From assembly GCF_900106095.1 (NCBI RefSeq), contig NZ_FNUD01000002.1, positions 3,493,501-3,557,500 on the forward strand: a stretch of 64,000 bases of DNA, given 5' to 3'. This document shows, one piece after another, positions 52,551-61,768 of the stretch. How positions within the stretch are numbered: the stretch's first letter is position 1; every line of letters begins with the position of its first letter. Origin of the DNA: Pseudomonas deceptionensis (GTDB taxonomy: Bacteria > Pseudomonadota > Gammaproteobacteria > Pseudomonadales > Pseudomonadaceae). The translations under genes and the position numbers were made by a program. The notes beneath the pieces were generated by a model. The model was not told the origin of the DNA and searched no databases. It saw nothing but the letters and a program-made list of their open reading frames with translations.

Positions 52551-53096
52551 CTAGTGGCGTCTGGGTAGCATTCGAATCAGTGTGTTATCGCCAACTAGGT
52601 AATGATGGAAAAGTCCTGCGCCGGCGTGTAGACCGATTAGCCAATATCCAGCACTGCCTAACCATTCATGCCAGTTTTTAAACTGCCTCGCCATATCGGG
52701 ATCCAGAGCTATGGGCGAGGGGAGCGTAAAATCGAAATACGGAACGGATTTGCCTGCGGCACTGAGCATTAACCAGGCCAGCACGGGTGTGGCAATCATA
52801 AGCACGTAAAGTGAGATGTGCGTCAGAAAGGCTAATGTCCTCTGCCAGGCAGGAGGACGGGGCAAGATTGGCGGGCGTTGTTTCAAACGCCCCAGAAGCC
52901 GGACCCATACCAGTGCGAAAATAGCCATCCCGAACATGGCATGCATTCCCAGCAAGGGGGCCTTGAATGTGCTGCCTCGAGGTAGTAATCCCTTGATCTC
53001 TATACAAGCGTAAACACCGAAAAATAGCGCCAGTATTAACCAATGCAAAATAATCGACAGATTTGCGTAACGCTGAGCAACTGAATCGTGGGTCAT
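52551..53096 (-). CDS. Cytochrome b561
   Basis: The 181-residue protein has four membrane helices with haem-ligand histidines (LSIILHWLILALFF, LLGMHAMFGMAIF, FLTHISLYVLM, WLIGLHAGAGLFHHYL). It moves electrons from ubiquinol-type donors. The ATG at 53096 (MTHDSVAQRYANLS) with GAGG upstream fits the family length. The frame is open further upstream without similarity. It diverges from the thermostable-haemolysin operon across a 39-bp palindrome. Confidence 0.9.
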   Translation of the reverse strand: MTHDSVAQRYANLSIILHWLILALFFGVYACIEIKGLLPRGSTFKAPLLGMHAMFGMAIFALVWVRLLGRLKQRPPILPRPPAWQRTLAFLTHISLYVLMIATPVLAWLMLSAAGKSVPYFDFTLPSPIALDPDMARQFKNWHEWLGSAGYWLIGLHAGAGLFHHYLVGDNTLIRMLPRRH

Positions 53097-53194
53097 GAGA
53101 GGCCTCGAAAGAGTCATTGCAGGCATTCGAATTATTCGTGTTGCCTGGATTCGGCCTGTAACCGAATCGACGTATGTCAACCTATAGTCAGAGT

Positions 53195-53233
53195 CTTAAT
53201 GAAGTCTGAAGGTGATCTTCAGACTTCGTTAAG
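53195..53233. promoter_or_regulatory. 39-bp near-perfect palindrome with PmrA-like boxes
   Basis: Arms of 17 bases (53195-53211 and 53217-53233) match at 16 positions around the spacer gtgat. Each arm reads CTTAAY-GAAGT-CTGAAG outward to inward, close to the PmrA/QseB pattern of two hexamers 5 nt apart. One box therefore faces each of the two divergent operons. The PmrA-like regulator at 57549 is the likely binder. Confidence 0.75.
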
Positions 53234-53280
53234 AAATGCTCCCGATACTCCTCCCAACATGATCCCGGGAGGAGTCAGCA

Positions 53281-53958
53281 ATGCCCCATTTCGACTGGAA
53301 AATTCCCTTACCACTGCGCTTCGGTCACGTCGGAAATTCTCAGATGTGTCTGGCTAGAGCGCTGCCAGATGACCCCCAGCGTCCAGTTTTTGAAGCCTTT
53401 ATTCAACAACGCTTCCTAACAGCCCACGGTGCCGACATCCGTCATTTTATGCCCGAGCTATTCGGTATGAGTGACGCTGCGGGTGAACTCTTTGCGGTAG
53501 CGGGTGTTCGCAGGGCGAGTGCCGAGCCGCTATTTCTGGAACGCTATCTGGATGAATCGATTGATCCGCTGATAAGTGCCACAGCGGGTCGTCCCGTGGA
53601 ACGCTCGGGCATAGTCGAGGTAGGTAACCTGGTAGCCAGCGACACTGGCAGTGCACGTTTGAGCATCATAGCTATCACCTATTTATTGGCCATGGGCGGG
53701 CAGGAGTGGGTGGCGTTTACTGGCAACGCGGGCTTGGTGAACAGCTTCCATCGGCTTGGATTGAAGCCGGTGACACTCTGTGCCGCCGATCCGGCGCGAT
53801 TGGGTGATGACCAACACGAGTGGGGCAGTTACTACGAAAGCAAGCCTTGTGTGCACGTCGGTAACATCCAGGCCGGCTTTAATCATCTGCACACTACGGG
53901 ACTGTTCGGTCGCCTTGGGCTGACATTGTCCGGTGAGGAGTCCAGTCATGTCGCTTGA
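53281..53958 (+). CDS. Thermostable-haemolysin family protein
   Basis: The 225-residue protein belongs to the family named after the Vibrio thermostable direct-type delta haemolysin (Pfam thermostable hemolysin). Segments such as VFEAFIQQRFLTAHGADIRHFMPELFGM, RSGIVEVGNLVAS and FTGNAGLVNSFHRLGLKPVTLCAADPARL are characteristic and suggest a GNAT-like fold. There is no signal peptide. In this operon an acyltransferase role is more plausible than lysis. GGGAGG lies 11-16 nt upstream of the ATG. It overlaps the ligase gene by 11 nt. Confidence 0.82.
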   Translation: MPHFDWKIPLPLRFGHVGNSQMCLARALPDDPQRPVFEAFIQQRFLTAHGADIRHFMPELFGMSDAAGELFAVAGVRRASAEPLFLERYLDESIDPLISATAGRPVERSGIVEVGNLVASDTGSARLSIIAITYLLAMGGQEWVAFTGNAGLVNSFHRLGLKPVTLCAADPARLGDDQHEWGSYYESKPCVHVGNIQAGFNHLHTTGLFGRLGLTLSGEESSHVA

Positions 53959-55429
53959 AATCCAACGTTTCAAACACATGTTGCGCAGCCACGCTGAACA
54001 GAAATCCAGCACCATCGCCTTGTGGGGCGATCAACTGAAACTGGACTACGCCACGCTCTACGCAGAAGTGATGTATCGCCAGCAGCGACTGCGCGATGAA
54101 CAGATCAAGGTTATTGCACTGGCGCTGGACAACGGCGCTGAACTCATTCTCTGGGACCTGGCTGCTCTGTTTGAAGGCGTGACCTGTCTCATGCTGCCGC
54201 CATTCTTTAGCCCGGCACAACGTAAGCATTGTTTGATACAGAGCCAGGCTGAGCGGGTGATTGCTGAGCCGCATCTGGAAGTAGAACTGGAATCCTCAGG
54301 ATATGTGCGTAGCGGGGTGTTCTGGAGTAAAGCCTTCAGCGGCGTGAGTCCGATGCACGAAGGGACTGCCAAACTGACCTTCACCTCGGGCACTACCGGA
54401 ACCCCCAAAGGTGTTTGCTTAAGCGCCGAAGCGATTTTGAGGGTCGTTCGTGAGCTGGATCATGCGAGCAAACCTACCGATTCGCAGCATCACCTGGCTC
54501 TGCTGCCTCTGGCGATCTTGCTGGAAAATATCGGGTGCTACGCCGCGCTATACGCGGGGGCGACCTTGAGTTTACCAAGCCAGAACACCCTGGGCATTGA
54601 GGGCGCCAGCGGCGTCGATGTGGCGCGTTTGCTTGGTTGCTTGGCCAACCGTGCGCCGGCAAGCCTGATTCTGGTGCCGCAACTACTGTTGATATTGGTC
54701 AGCGCTGCCGAGCAGAGAGTGTTCAATCCGCAGTCGTTACGCTTTGTGGCTGTGGGCGGGGCCCGCGTCAGCGAAGCATTGCTGCATCGTGCGCATCGGG
54801 AGGGCCTGCCAGTTTACGAAGGCTACGGACTCTCGGAGTGCGCCTCGGTAGTGTGCCTGAATCGGCCAGGTTCCCAGCGTCCCGGCAGTGTGGGGCGCCC
54901 CCTGCCGCATGTGGACATCCGCTTGGCCGACGACGGTGAAGTGCTGATCAAGGGGTCTCCTCTGCTCGGTTATCTAGGTGAGGCACCGCACGTTGAACAA
55001 TGGTGGCCAAGCGGGGATCTTGGGGAGTTTGATCCCGAAGGTTATCTCTACCTTAGAGGACGCAAGAAACATCAGTTTGTCACCAGCTTCGGCCGCAATG
55101 TAAATCCTGAATGGGTCGAAGCCGAACTGACCCAGGGCCGCCATATTGCGCAGGCCTTTGTCTACGGCGAAGCAATGCCTGGTAATCACGCTCTGCTCTG
55201 GCCCCATCGTCCCGATTGTGCCGACGTTGATCTGGCCGCTGCCGTAGCTGAAGCCAACGAAGCCTTGCCCGATTACGCTCAAGTCCATCACTGGACCCGG
55301 CTGGATCAACCTTTCACCCCCTCGAATGGTTTTCTCACCGCAAATGGCCGGCCACGTCGCGACGCCATCGTCGAGCATTACCAGGTGCAGCTTACTCAAT
55401 TCGCTTTTTCCGAAGGATCCACATCATGA
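53948..55429 (+). CDS. AMP-dependent acyl ligase (acyl-CoA/ACP synthetase type)
   Basis: The 493-residue protein has the adenylation core motifs: LTFTSGTTGTPKGVCLS, EGYGLSECASVV, SGDLGEFDPEGYLYLRGRKKHQFVTSFGRNVNPEWVE. It activates a carboxylic acid, probably a fatty acid, as the adenylate. No carrier-protein domain is attached. ATG 53948 lies inside the preceding gene's end and its own stop overlaps the next start by ATGA, so translation is coupled. Confidence 0.88.
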   Translation: MSLEIQRFKHMLRSHAEQKSSTIALWGDQLKLDYATLYAEVMYRQQRLRDEQIKVIALALDNGAELILWDLAALFEGVTCLMLPPFFSPAQRKHCLIQSQAERVIAEPHLEVELESSGYVRSGVFWSKAFSGVSPMHEGTAKLTFTSGTTGTPKGVCLSAEAILRVVRELDHASKPTDSQHHLALLPLAILLENIGCYAALYAGATLSLPSQNTLGIEGASGVDVARLLGCLANRAPASLILVPQLLLILVSAAEQRVFNPQSLRFVAVGGARVSEALLHRAHREGLPVYEGYGLSECASVVCLNRPGSQRPGSVGRPLPHVDIRLADDGEVLIKGSPLLGYLGEAPHVEQWWPSGDLGEFDPEGYLYLRGRKKHQFVTSFGRNVNPEWVEAELTQGRHIAQAFVYGEAMPGNHALLWPHRPDCADVDLAAAVAEANEALPDYAQVHHWTRLDQPFTPSNGFLTANGRPRRDAIVEHYQVQLTQFAFSEGSTS

Positions 55430-56100
55430 ATTTTTTCGACACTCTCCAAGAAGCTACCAAGCAAGAACGTCATGAGCTGTTCACTTTGCCAATCATCCGC
55501 GATGCCCTCGAAGGCAAGGTAAGCCTGGAGAGCTACCGGGCTTTTCTGGCTCAGGCCTATTACCATGTGCGTCACACCGTACCGTTGATGATGGCGTGTG
55601 GCAGTCGTCTGCCGTCGCGCCTAGAATGGCTGCGCAAAGCAGTCTGCGAATATATTGAAGATGAGTACGGGCACGAGCAATGGGTACTCAACGACATTGA
55701 GGCTTGCGGCGCAGACAAGGCAGCGGTACGGGATGGGCGACCGTCTTTACCGATCGAGTTGATGGTCAGTTTCCTCTACGACTTGATCGCCCGTGACAAC
55801 CCTGTTGGTCTGTTCGGTATGGTAAATGTTTTGGAGGGCACCAGCATTGCTTTGGCCACCCACGCTGCAGGCAGCATTCGTGAGCGTCTTGAGCTGCCGG
55901 AAAGCGCTTTCAGTTATCTGAGTTCTCACGGCTCCCTCGACGTTGAACACATGCAGACTTACCGCCGTCTGATGAACAGGCTCGATGACCCTGCCGACCA
56001 GGCTGCTGTTATTCACGCCTCGAAAGTGGTCTACAGACTCTATACCGACATGTTTCGCGGTTTGCCACGTGACCAGGTGAGCTTGCATGCGACTGTCTGA
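55426..56100 (+). CDS. Haem-oxygenase-like diiron enzyme (iron-containing redox enzyme family)
   Basis: The 224-residue all-helical protein belongs to the TenA/PqqC-like fold. Metal-ligand candidates are E/H in EYIEDEYGHEQWVLNDIEACG, E in NVLEGTSIALA and the motif SLDVEHMQTYRR. Relatives include UndA, which makes terminal alkenes from fatty acids, and several natural-product oxidases. Beside an acyl ligase and an SDR it probably modifies an activated or free fatty-acid chain. Confidence 0.82.
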   Translation: MNFFDTLQEATKQERHELFTLPIIRDALEGKVSLESYRAFLAQAYYHVRHTVPLMMACGSRLPSRLEWLRKAVCEYIEDEYGHEQWVLNDIEACGADKAAVRDGRPSLPIELMVSFLYDLIARDNPVGLFGMVNVLEGTSIALATHAAGSIRERLELPESAFSYLSSHGSLDVEHMQTYRRLMNRLDDPADQAAVIHASKVVYRLYTDMFRGLPRDQVSLHATV

Positions 56101-56890
56101 GGCTCGTGTGGTCCTGACCGGTGCCAGTGGTGGTATCGGCCTGGCAATTGCCGATGCCCTTTGTGCCAGTGGTGCTCGCGTGCTGGCGGTAGCCCGGCAC
56201 CGGGAAACGCTTGCACCGCTGCTGTCGCGCTATCCGCAGCATTTGTGCTGGGTTGCCGCTGATCTGACGTGCTCTGCTGAGCGGCGCAAAGTGTTAGCCG
56301 CCGCTGAGGCTATAGGCGGCATCAATCTGTTGATCAATGCTGCCGGAGTCAATCACTTTGCCATGCTTGAACAGCTTGATGACGTAGAAATCAACGCAAT
56401 GTTGGCGGTGAATATCAGCGCCCCGATTTGTCTGACCAAGTTGCTGTTGCCGCTGCTTAAGCAGGCAGACAGTGCGATGGTGGTTAACGTTGGTTCGACG
56501 TATGGCTCCATTGGCTATGCCGGTTATGCCAGCTACTGCGCTACCAAGTTTGCACTGCGCGGGTTTTCTGAAGCCCTTAGGCGGGAACTGGCGGACACCC
56601 GGGTTGGCGTGCTTTATGTTGCTCCACGTGCCACTCGTACCACGATGAATAGCTCTGCGGCTCAAGTACTGAACGATGCATTGAATGCTGGGGTTGATGA
56701 TCCACAAACCGTTGCTTCGGCTGTGGTTCATTCTATTGCAGGTGACCGCCGGGATTTGTACTTAGGCTGGAAGGAGCGCTTTTTCGTACGGCTCAATAGC
56801 CTTTTTCCCCACTTGGTGGACAAGGGGCTACGTAAACACTTGCCTCTGATTCGCCGCCTGAGTACTAAGCCTGAAAGAGAGAAGCGCTAA
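56087..56890 (+). CDS. Short-chain dehydrogenase/reductase
   Basis: The 267-residue classical SDR has the cofactor motif TGASGGIGLA near residue 11, NAAG, a catalytic serine in VNVGSTYGSIG and YCATK (Y and K) near residue 155. It reduces or oxidises a carbonyl/alcohol with NAD(P). It overlaps the diiron enzyme gene by 14 nt and is followed 2 nt later by the TPR gene. Confidence 0.9.
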   Translation: MRLSEARVVLTGASGGIGLAIADALCASGARVLAVARHRETLAPLLSRYPQHLCWVAADLTCSAERRKVLAAAEAIGGINLLINAAGVNHFAMLEQLDDVEINAMLAVNISAPICLTKLLLPLLKQADSAMVVNVGSTYGSIGYAGYASYCATKFALRGFSEALRRELADTRVGVLYVAPRATRTTMNSSAAQVLNDALNAGVDDPQTVASAVVHSIAGDRRDLYLGWKERFFVRLNSLFPHLVDKGLRKHLPLIRRLSTKPEREKR

Positions 56891-56892
56891 TC

Positions 56893-57537
56893 ATGAAAAG
56901 AATCACAGCATGCTTGCTTTTGGTGGCGTTGAGCCCAAGTGTCTGGGCCATCGATACTGCTGACGAACAACGCCTGGCCGGAATTCAGGAAGGCTGGGCA
57001 TATATCCAGTACGAAGTTCCTACTGAACAGCGTACTGCCGCCTTCGAAAAACTGGCGACTCAAACTACTGCGTTCACCCAAGAGCGCCCATCCGTGGCCG
57101 AAGCCTGGATTTGGTCCGGTATTGTGACTAGCAGTTGGGCTGGTGCGCAGGGAGGTCTCGGCGCATTGAGCAAAGTGAAAGAGGCGAAGGTTGACTTAGA
57201 AAAAGCCTTAGCCCTTGATCCTAAAGCTCTGCAAGGCTCTGCATACACAAGCCTTGCAGCTTTGTATGACCGTGTACCTGGCTGGCCCATAGGTTTCGGC
57301 GATGCCAACAAAGCAGAACAGTTGCTCAAACAGGCCTTGCAACTGAACCCTACAGGCATCGATAGTCTGTACTTCTGGGGTGACCACCTTTACCGTCAAA
57401 AACATTATGTTGAGGCCAAAAATGCTTTGCAAAGAGCCTTGCTTGCCGCGCCCCGACCAGGACGGGAAACGGCCGATACAGGACGACGCAAAGAGATCGA
57501 GGTTTTGCTGGTGGACGTGAATAAAAAAATTAACTGA
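56893..57537 (+). CDS. Secreted TPR-repeat protein
   Basis: The 214-residue protein begins MKRITACLLLVALSPSVWAID, a signal peptide with a VWA site. TPR-like helices follow (AKVDLEKALALDPKALQGSAYTSLAALYDRVPG, LLKQALQLNPTGIDSLYFWGDHLYRQKHYVEAKNALQRALL). The middle helps define a TatT-like family. It is periplasmic and last among the biosynthetic genes. It may hold or deliver the product or sense stress for the next two genes. Confidence 0.78.
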   Translation: MKRITACLLLVALSPSVWAIDTADEQRLAGIQEGWAYIQYEVPTEQRTAAFEKLATQTTAFTQERPSVAEAWIWSGIVTSSWAGAQGGLGALSKVKEAKVDLEKALALDPKALQGSAYTSLAALYDRVPGWPIGFGDANKAEQLLKQALQLNPTGIDSLYFWGDHLYRQKHYVEAKNALQRALLAAPRPGRETADTGRRKEIEVLLVDVNKKIN

Positions 57538-57548
57538 CAGGAGTCTGT

Positions 57549-58208
57549 GTGCGGCTATTACTGATTGAGGATGATGTTGCGCTCGGCGAAGGTATCTATC
57601 AAGCCTTGGTGCGCGAGGGTTATACCGTCGATTGGCTGCAGGACGGTAGCAGCGCTTTACATGCGCTACTCAGCGAAAGTTTTGATCTGGCAATACTCGA
57701 CCTCGGCCTTCCGCGAATGGACGGTTTAGAGGTGCTGCGCCGTCTGCGAGACAGTAGCTCTAATCTGCCAGTACTCATTCTAACCGCCCGGGATGCTACC
57801 GAAGACCGTATTGCCGGTCTGGATGCCGGAGCAGACGACTACTTGATCAAACCCTTCGATCTAGCCGAGCTCAAGGCGCGTATACGCGCTTTGTTAAGAC
57901 GAAGTGCTGGGCGAGCCCAGATGTTGATAGAGCACGCGGGTATCAGTTTGAATCCAGGAACGCAGCAAGTCAGCTATCAGGGTAAACCGGTGGCTTTGAC
58001 ACCTAAGGAGTATCAGTTACTCCATGAGCTGCTCTCGCCACCTGGTCGCGTTATGACCCGCGATCACCTGATGCAGTTGCTCTACGGCTGGAGTGAGGAA
58101 GCTGAAAGCAACACGCTGGAAGTGCATATACATCATCTGCGCAAGAAGTTTTCAAGCGACCTAATTCGTACTATACGTGGTGTCGGCTACCTGATGGAGG
58201 AGAGTTGA
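57549..58208 (+). CDS. PmrA/QseB-like response regulator
   Basis: The 219-residue protein starts with GTG (VRLLLIEDD) after AGGAG. It has receiver residues D51 (AILDLGLPRMDG) and K in YLIKPFD, and an OmpR-type winged helix (LTPKEYQLLHELLSPPG...NTLEVHIHHLRKKF). It lies 11 nt after the TPR gene, in the same operon as the lipid-type genes, and likely acts on the palindrome at 53195-53233. Confidence 0.92.
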   Translation: MRLLLIEDDVALGEGIYQALVREGYTVDWLQDGSSALHALLSESFDLAILDLGLPRMDGLEVLRRLRDSSSNLPVLILTARDATEDRIAGLDAGADDYLIKPFDLAELKARIRALLRRSAGRAQMLIEHAGISLNPGTQQVSYQGKPVALTPKEYQLLHELLSPPGRVMTRDHLMQLLYGWSEEAESNTLEVHIHHLRKKFSSDLIRTIRGVGYLMEES

Positions 58209-59575
58209 TGATGTCGATCCGGCGTCGCACATTGACGCTTATCATTGGCTTACTGCTCGCCGGTCTGGGGGTAATCAGCGTCTTCAACCTGCACGACAGT
58301 AATCATGAAATTGCTGAAGTCTATGACGCCCAACTGGCGCAAAACGCCCGATTACTGCAGGGAGTGATGCGCATGCCGTTGGCCAGCAAAGAGCAAGCTG
58401 ATCTTTATCAAGCGTTCAACAAAGCCTTGAGCGAAGCACAGCCACGGACTGATGGTCATCCCTATGAATCAAAGATCGCTTTTCAAGTCTGGGACTCCAA
58501 GGGGGATGTGCTGGTGCACACTGCCAGTGCCCCAACCTTGAACTCACCCCCAGACATGCCTGGTTTCAACGATGTCGTTGACCTGAACAACCGTAAATGG
58601 CGTGCGTTTATGCTTGAAGACAAACAGAACCAGCTCCGTATCTGGGTCGGTGAGCGAGACGACGTGCGTACGGACTTAGTGGATCGGATCGTACGTCACA
58701 CCCTGTGGCCCAATATTCTAGGTAGTCTGATTTTAGCCGCAATGATCTGGCTTGCAATTGGTTGGGGGCTCAAGCCTCTAGCAAATATGGCGGCAACATT
58801 GCGGGCGCGCGACAGCGGGTCTCTGGAACCTCTGCACATGGCACCGTTGCCCAGTGAGCTGGAACCCATGCAAGCAGCGCTGAATCGGATGCTCGCGCAA
58901 ATCCAAGAAGTGCTAGGCCGTGAGCGGCGCTTCATCGCCGATGCTGCCCATGAAATGCGCACGCCACTGGCTGTGCTACGGGTACATGCGCAAAACTTGC
59001 TGGAGGCGGGTACCGAGCTGGAGCGTCGTGAATCACTGGCGTATTTGATTGCAGGTGTGGACCGTACCAGTCGGTTAGTCAACCAATTGCTCACCATGGC
59101 TCGAATGGAGCCGCAACCAGGCGTGAGTACTCCTCAATACATTGATCTTGCCGCCACGGTTCGTGAAAGCCTGGTTCAGTTAACTCCTTGGTTATTGAGT
59201 AAAAAGTTAGAACTGGTTTTTGATGTCAATGGTGAGATTAGCCCTGTCCGGGTTGATGCTTCGGCAATCAATATTGCTTTGAATAACTTGGTAACCAACG
59301 CTGCCAATTTCTCCCCTGCCAACGGATTGATTACCGTGCGATTAGCTAAAAAAATCGATCACTACGCGCTTTCAGTTGAGGACGATGGGCCTGGGATTGA
59401 TGAGTCGGAACGTGAGCGGCTTTTTGAGCGCTTTTATAGTCGCAGAAATGATCAGGGAGCCGGGTTGGGATTGACGATTGTTCAGGCGATTGCTGTTCAC
59501 TTAGGAGGGGAGGTCCGCCTAGAAAATCGTGCATGTGGGGGGCTCTGTGCAACGTTAGAGATTTGGCGTTTTTAA
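58208..59575 (+). CDS. PmrB/QseC-like sensor histidine kinase
   Basis: The 455-residue protein has two membrane helices (about 10-28 and 163-185) around a periplasmic loop of about 130 residues. A HAMP linker follows, then the H-box ADAAHEMRTPLAVLRVH, the N-box LNNLVTNAANFSP and the G-box GAGLGLTIVQA. ATGs at 58208 and 58211 are both possible behind GGAGGA. The start overlaps the regulator stop. The sequence after it (59576-59877) shows no gene. Confidence 0.92.
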   Translation: MMSIRRRTLTLIIGLLLAGLGVISVFNLHDSNHEIAEVYDAQLAQNARLLQGVMRMPLASKEQADLYQAFNKALSEAQPRTDGHPYESKIAFQVWDSKGDVLVHTASAPTLNSPPDMPGFNDVVDLNNRKWRAFMLEDKQNQLRIWVGERDDVRTDLVDRIVRHTLWPNILGSLILAAMIWLAIGWGLKPLANMAATLRARDSGSLEPLHMAPLPSELEPMQAALNRMLAQIQEVLGRERRFIADAAHEMRTPLAVLRVHAQNLLEAGTELERRESLAYLIAGVDRTSRLVNQLLTMARMEPQPGVSTPQYIDLAATVRESLVQLTPWLLSKKLELVFDVNGEISPVRVDASAINIALNNLVTNAANFSPANGLITVRLAKKIDHYALSVEDDGPGIDESERERLFERFYSRRNDQGAGLGLTIVQAIAVHLGGEVRLENRACGGLCATLEIWRF

Positions 59576-59877
59576 AGGCCATCACTGCGTTCATCTAATG
59601 TAGGTAAATTTGTGACTTGGTCGATCAACGAATTGGTTAGCGCGCCACGCACCAACCCTTAGTCACGCAATTGTAAAATTGGGACAACAGGGTTTCAGTC
59701 AATCCAGTCTTGGTTATTTGAAGTGGTGGCTCTTCATGTTCCGACAAGCGAAAGAGGGCGAGACGTCTAATACAGCCGCGGCCACACATCATTACGGTAG
59801 CCAGCGTCTGAAAATGAAGGCGCCATGCATGCGCCCGAAAAAACTCCTGGTGCAGCTCATCCGGCTATACTACCAAA

Positions 59878-61509
59878 ATGCCTAAAAAATATTATTTGCT
59901 GTTAAAACCCTCAAAAATATTGAATAGCATTGTCACACGACTGCTATTGGTGGCGTTGTGTATTGTCATTTTTGGTGCTGTCATACGCGAGTATGCGCTG
60001 ACCAAGTTTCTGCATGAAGAGTTGAGCACAGTCGTAAAAAAGCAACAGTTAGCGCTTGCCACTTATGTTGCTCATGATATTGATAGGAAAATCACCCAGC
60101 GTCAGATGTTGATTCAGCGTCTTGCTGTATCATTACCCATTGATCTCATCGCCCAGCCTGGAAAGTTGAGTGTTTGGCTCAAAGAGCATTACGAGTACCA
60201 GGTTCTATTTTCTGTAGGATTATTCATCGTCAGCCCGGACGGTCAATTGCTCGCGGGTTATCCTGCCCAGAAGGGACAAGCAACCGTTCACTATTCTGAT
60301 CGGGATTACATTGAAGCGGGGCGTGCCGGCCGTTCGCTCATCGGTCGCCCCGAATTGGCGGGGGGCCTCAAGGAACCGATGTTACCTATAGCAGCGCCTA
60401 TTTTTAACGATACCGGTAAAGTGCAGGCTATATTAGTCGGCTTTACCGCGCTGGCTGCGCCTGGATTTATGGAGTTATTGCTCAACAAAAGCATGGATAA
60501 TCCAGCAGGTTGGGTGAAAGTAGTATTTCCGAAAGATAAAATGCTCGTCACGTTTTCAGCGCTTGGCATAACACTTAAATCAACACCAGCCCCGGGCATC
60601 AACACACTTTATGACAGTGCCGTTGCGGGGTTTCGTGGCGCAGGCCTGACGACTAACTCGGGAGGTGTTGAAGTTGTTTCGGCCATGGCATCTGTGCCGA
60701 GTACGGGCTGGTTTGTTGTAGCCAGTTTGCCAAACAAAGAAGCGTTTGCATTAGTGAGTCGCGTTCAGATTTTTTTGATTAAAGGTGCCGTGGTGGCAAT
60801 TTTCTTATTCGCCATTTTGTCATCAGCCGGACTGTATATAGTTTTTCGTCATCTGTTCCACGCCGTCGCCCAAGCTGACCGCATGACACGGGATGAAATA
60901 CCACTGGCCCCGATACCTGTTGTTTACAACGATGAAATTGGACATCTGATTACAGCTTTCAATCGCTTGCTGCTCAAGCTGAACGAGAATCAGACCGAAC
61001 TAAAAAGAATTGCTCTTCATGACCCCCTCACAGGTTTACCCAACAGAGCCTATCTCTCTGCACGGCTGCGACAAGTGTTGACTCTGGCACAAAGGCAACA
61101 TACGGTTGTGGCGTTGTTATTCATGGATTTAGATGGCTTTAAATATATTAATGACACCCTGGGTCATGAGGCCGGGGACGAGGTTTTGCGCCAGGTAACG
61201 AAGCGTTTTTCAAGCATCATAAGGGAAAGCGATACGTTGGCACGGATCGGAGGCGATGAATTTATCGTTGTTGCAACTGATCTTGGCGATAATGCAGAAG
61301 ATACCGCACACACAATAGCGGCCAAATGTATTGACGCACTAAGTTCTCCTTTTTTTATTGCAGGAGAAGTTTGCGTCGTGGGCGTTTCGATAGGAGTTGC
61401 TCTAGGTGATGGGGATAGCTCTTCGGATGAGCTTCTATTAGCAGCTGATCAGGTTATGTACCAAGTCAAAAAAGCCGGGCGTGGCCGGTACATGGCCTGC
61501 CGGGTCTAA
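59878..61509 (+). CDS. Membrane diguanylate cyclase with periplasmic Cache-type domain
   Basis: The 543-residue protein has a first membrane helix (about 22-40) and a periplasmic sensor of about 250 residues with a Cache pattern (SPDGQLLAGYPAQKGQATVHYSDRDYIEAGRAG). A second helix (about 300-325), a HAMP-like linker and a GGDEF domain (about 380-540) follow. The active site is RIGGDEF. An RxxD inhibition site (RESD) is five residues upstream. It makes cyclic di-GMP in response to a small periplasmic ligand. No ribosome site precedes the ATG. Confidence 0.88.
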   Translation: MPKKYYLLLKPSKILNSIVTRLLLVALCIVIFGAVIREYALTKFLHEELSTVVKKQQLALATYVAHDIDRKITQRQMLIQRLAVSLPIDLIAQPGKLSVWLKEHYEYQVLFSVGLFIVSPDGQLLAGYPAQKGQATVHYSDRDYIEAGRAGRSLIGRPELAGGLKEPMLPIAAPIFNDTGKVQAILVGFTALAAPGFMELLLNKSMDNPAGWVKVVFPKDKMLVTFSALGITLKSTPAPGINTLYDSAVAGFRGAGLTTNSGGVEVVSAMASVPSTGWFVVASLPNKEAFALVSRVQIFLIKGAVVAIFLFAILSSAGLYIVFRHLFHAVAQADRMTRDEIPLAPIPVVYNDEIGHLITAFNRLLLKLNENQTELKRIALHDPLTGLPNRAYLSARLRQVLTLAQRQHTVVALLFMDLDGFKYINDTLGHEAGDEVLRQVTKRFSSIIRESDTLARIGGDEFIVVATDLGDNAEDTAHTIAAKCIDALSSPFFIAGEVCVVGVSIGVALGDGDSSSDELLLAADQVMYQVKKAGRGRYMACRV

Positions 61510-61768
61510 ACGGTTGCCGGCTCTGAACATGCTCTTCCAGCATTTACCGGGGCAGTCGAAACACTGTGCGCTAACCCCCCAGTTCCGTCCATCCGCAAAT
61601 TGTTGACCATTATCAATCTGCCCCCCGTCGAACCTCTGCATTCTTGAAATCAAACCTGGAGGCATCATCAACGATGCAATCAGCTTGCTCGCCCGGGTTG
61701 CGGCAGAGCAAAGCCGGCGATTTCAAAGATCGCTACAGCGCTCAATGGCTAACGAGGGCGGGGGAACA

